The notes under the pieces are model-generated. The model had not been told where the DNA came from and made no database searches. It worked only from the letters and a program-made list of their open reading frames with translations. Made by a program: the position numbers and the translations under genes. Positions 62,765 to 64,000 of a stretch of 64,000 nucleotides of DNA are shown here, piece after piece (the stretch's first letter is position 1; every line of letters begins with the position of its first letter). Origin of the DNA: Marinomonas lutimaris. GTDB lineage: Bacteria; Pseudomonadota; Gammaproteobacteria; Pseudomonadales; Marinomonadaceae. The stretch covers positions 1 to 64,000 of the forward strand of contig NZ_JAHLLW010000019.1 of assembly GCF_019426345.1 (NCBI RefSeq). Reading direction: 5' to 3'.

Positions 62765-63525
62765 GCTGTCGCCCCTTTTAATAAAGCTTTTGCGCCCGTT
62801 AATGCACGATTCGCAAAACGTGATAAATCATTAGGGTTATCATGCTCCATCACAAACGCATTGGCTGGCGTTGAACGCACCACGGGCCACCAGTCTCGCC
62901 AAGGCAAGGTTCCGTGAGTAAAGTCCGCCCAACCATCTTCATCTTGGCACTCCCCTTCTGGCGCGATGTCTTTTAAATGCACAGCACAAATACGCTCACG
63001 ATACTTGCTTAGCCACTTAGCGGGATCTTGTCCGCCTTTGACCACCCAAGACACATCCATCTCCCATTTAATATTCGGGCCGCCTTCTAGAATCCACGTC
63101 ATTGGCAAAGAACCATCGGCTAGAGGCTCAAATTCAAAATTATGATTGTGCCAGCCAAATTCAAAACCAGCGTTGATGGCTCTTTCTCTAATAGCCTCTA
63201 AACGCTGCCCCAATTCAAACCAACCTTGCGCGCTGTCAGGACGTTGCTCTGGCAAAATATAAGGACAAATAATCGTGTGCATATTCAAGGTTTTCGCGAT
63301 ATACAAAGCCTGCTGTATGTTGTTTTCCAACATAGCTAGATCAAAGTGCCCTGTTGGCATGGTCAATTGGTGTTTTTCTAATAAGCTTTTTAGCTCATCC
63401 AATTGGCCATACAAACCACCATAGCCTTCCACTTGCTGATAACCAGCTTGATGTAAAAGAGCAAATACTTCATCAAGAGATTGAGTATTACGGGCGCTAT
63501 AAAGCTGAAATGAAAATTCGTTCAT
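62761..63525 (-). CDS. Sugar phosphate isomerase/epimerase family protein, IolE-like
   Basis: A 254-residue xylose-isomerase-like barrel with LYSARNTQSLDEVFALL opening and metal-ligand segments FGWHNHNFEF, WEMDVSWVV, CAVHLKDI and FVMEHDNP. Such proteins isomerise, dehydrate or epimerise sugars and inosose-like ketones. It lies 38 bp after a sugar ABC ATPase gene and overlaps the following dehydrogenase gene. Confidence 0.88.
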   Translation of the reverse strand: MNEFSFQLYSARNTQSLDEVFALLHQAGYQQVEGYGGLYGQLDELKSLLEKHQLTMPTGHFDLAMLENNIQQALYIAKTLNMHTIICPYILPEQRPDSAQGWFELGQRLEAIRERAINAGFEFGWHNHNFEFEPLADGSLPMTWILEGGPNIKWEMDVSWVVKGGQDPAKWLSKYRERICAVHLKDIAPEGECQDEDGWADFTHGTLPWRDWWPVVRSTPANAFVMEHDNPNDLSRFANRALTGAKALLKGATA

Positions 63526-63563
63526 ATCGTTTCCTTTTTATTTTTATTGCGATGATTGTTGGC

Positions 63564-64000
63564 TTAAAGCCGCACTTCACTTTGCTTAGAAAAGAGATGA
63601 GCTTTTTTCGGATCAAGATAAATATCGACGTCTTCATCCCACTTAAGCTGATGATCTCCATGAACTTTTACTGACCATTTACGGCCCATAAAATCAAACC
63701 AAACAATGGTTTCATCACCCATTGGCTCTAAGATATCAATCTTGGCAGAGGTCAATTTTACATAGCCGTCACGAGGCCCAAGCGCCAAATGCTCAGGGCG
63801 AATTCCCAAAAAAGAGTTCTCGTCATGATCACCTTGATTAATAAACTCATAACCCATTAAGTTGACGCGATAATCTTGATAAACAAAGTTTTCGCCAACG
63901 ACACGACCTTCCAATAAATTCATGCTCGGCGAACCAATAAATTGCGCGACAAACAGGTTACAGGGTTTATGATAAATATCCGCTGGAGTGCTCAATTGCT
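63564..64000 (-). CDS. Sugar ABC transporter ATP-binding protein, UgpC/MalK type (C-terminal part)
   Basis: Only the last ~145 residues lie in the window; the frame continues beyond the right edge. The visible part starts QLSTPADIYHKPCNLFVAQFIGSPSMN, the sequence that follows the ATPase H-loop in MalK/UgpC/MsmK proteins, and continues through the regulatory TOBE domain (GIRPEHLALG, EPMGDETIVWFDF). The complete protein should be about 360-370 residues. It implies a binding-protein-dependent sugar importer just outside the window that feeds this operon. Confidence 0.92.
   Translation of the reverse strand, partial: QLSTPADIYHKPCNLFVAQFIGSPSMNLLEGRVVGENFVYQDYRVNLMGYEFINQGDHDENSFLGIRPEHLALGPRDGYVKLTSAKIDILEPMGDETIVWFDFMGRKWSVKVHGDHQLKWDEDVDIYLDPKKAHLFSKQSEVRL

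Overview
The window looks like chromosomal DNA of a marine gammaproteobacterium of the Oceanospirillales type; Marinomonas is the best guess. Grounds: moderate G+C, two complete TRAP transporter operons, a PrpBCD propionate operon under a GntR regulator, and a full EF-P beta-lysylation set (efp, epmA, epmB). The genus is inferred from gene content, not from any marker gene. I found no rRNA, tRNA, intact insertion sequence, phage gene, integrase or CRISPR array.

Layout. 0-7.4 kb: LysR regulator and divergent Fe(II)/2-oxoglutarate oxygenase, two overlapping GNAT genes, an anchored metallo-beta-lactamase-fold hydrolase, then a LysR gene divergent from a Fur-box-preceded TonB-dependent receptor. 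7.5-12.7 kb: single-chain glycyl-tRNA synthetase, DUF3429/DCC/SDR genes, a DUF1826 gene with a Zur-like box, an Lrp regulator and a DUF5062-like gene. 13-17.3 kb: prpR-prpB-prpC-prpD with two palindromic operators. 17.5-21.8 kb: chemoreceptor and tmcA. 22-25.5 kb: TRAP operon 1. 25.7-30.5 kb: TRAP operon 2 with uronate dehydrogenase and a divergent GntR regulator. 30.6-38.8 kb: gamma-glutamyltransferase, diguanylate cyclase, TauE-type exporter, DctB/DctD two-component pair, epmA. 38.9-40.8 kb: A+T-rich cluster of unrecognised small genes. 40.8-46.7 kb: LysE and EamA exporters with a MocR regulator, two oxidoreductases, DoxX. 46.7-50.6 kb: two modules of a secreted NTF2-like protein plus divergent regulator; the second lies between efp and a decayed duplicate of the efp 3' end. 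50.8-59.3 kb: epmB, RNase J-like protein with a possible AUU start, exported amidohydrolase, NYN protein, twin diguanylate cyclases. 59.4-64 kb: sugar catabolic operon with two Gfo/Idh/MocA oxidoreductases, two xylose-isomerase-like proteins and a truncated ABC ATPase at the edge.

Functional links. EpmB makes (R)-beta-lysine and EpmA attaches it to Lys34 of EF-P. DctBD may sense C4-dicarboxylates for TRAP operon 1, although the genes are 10 kb apart. TRAP operon 2 probably imports hexuronates that Udh oxidises, under the divergent GntR protein. PrpBCD degrade propionyl-CoA through 2-methylcitrate.

The least explained parts are the efp-duplication cassette, the orphan cluster at 39.4-40.8 kb, the Zur-box/DUF1826 unit, the long inverted repeat between efp and epmB, and the possible AUU start. 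All assignments come from reading the sequence and family knowledge; no database search was possible.
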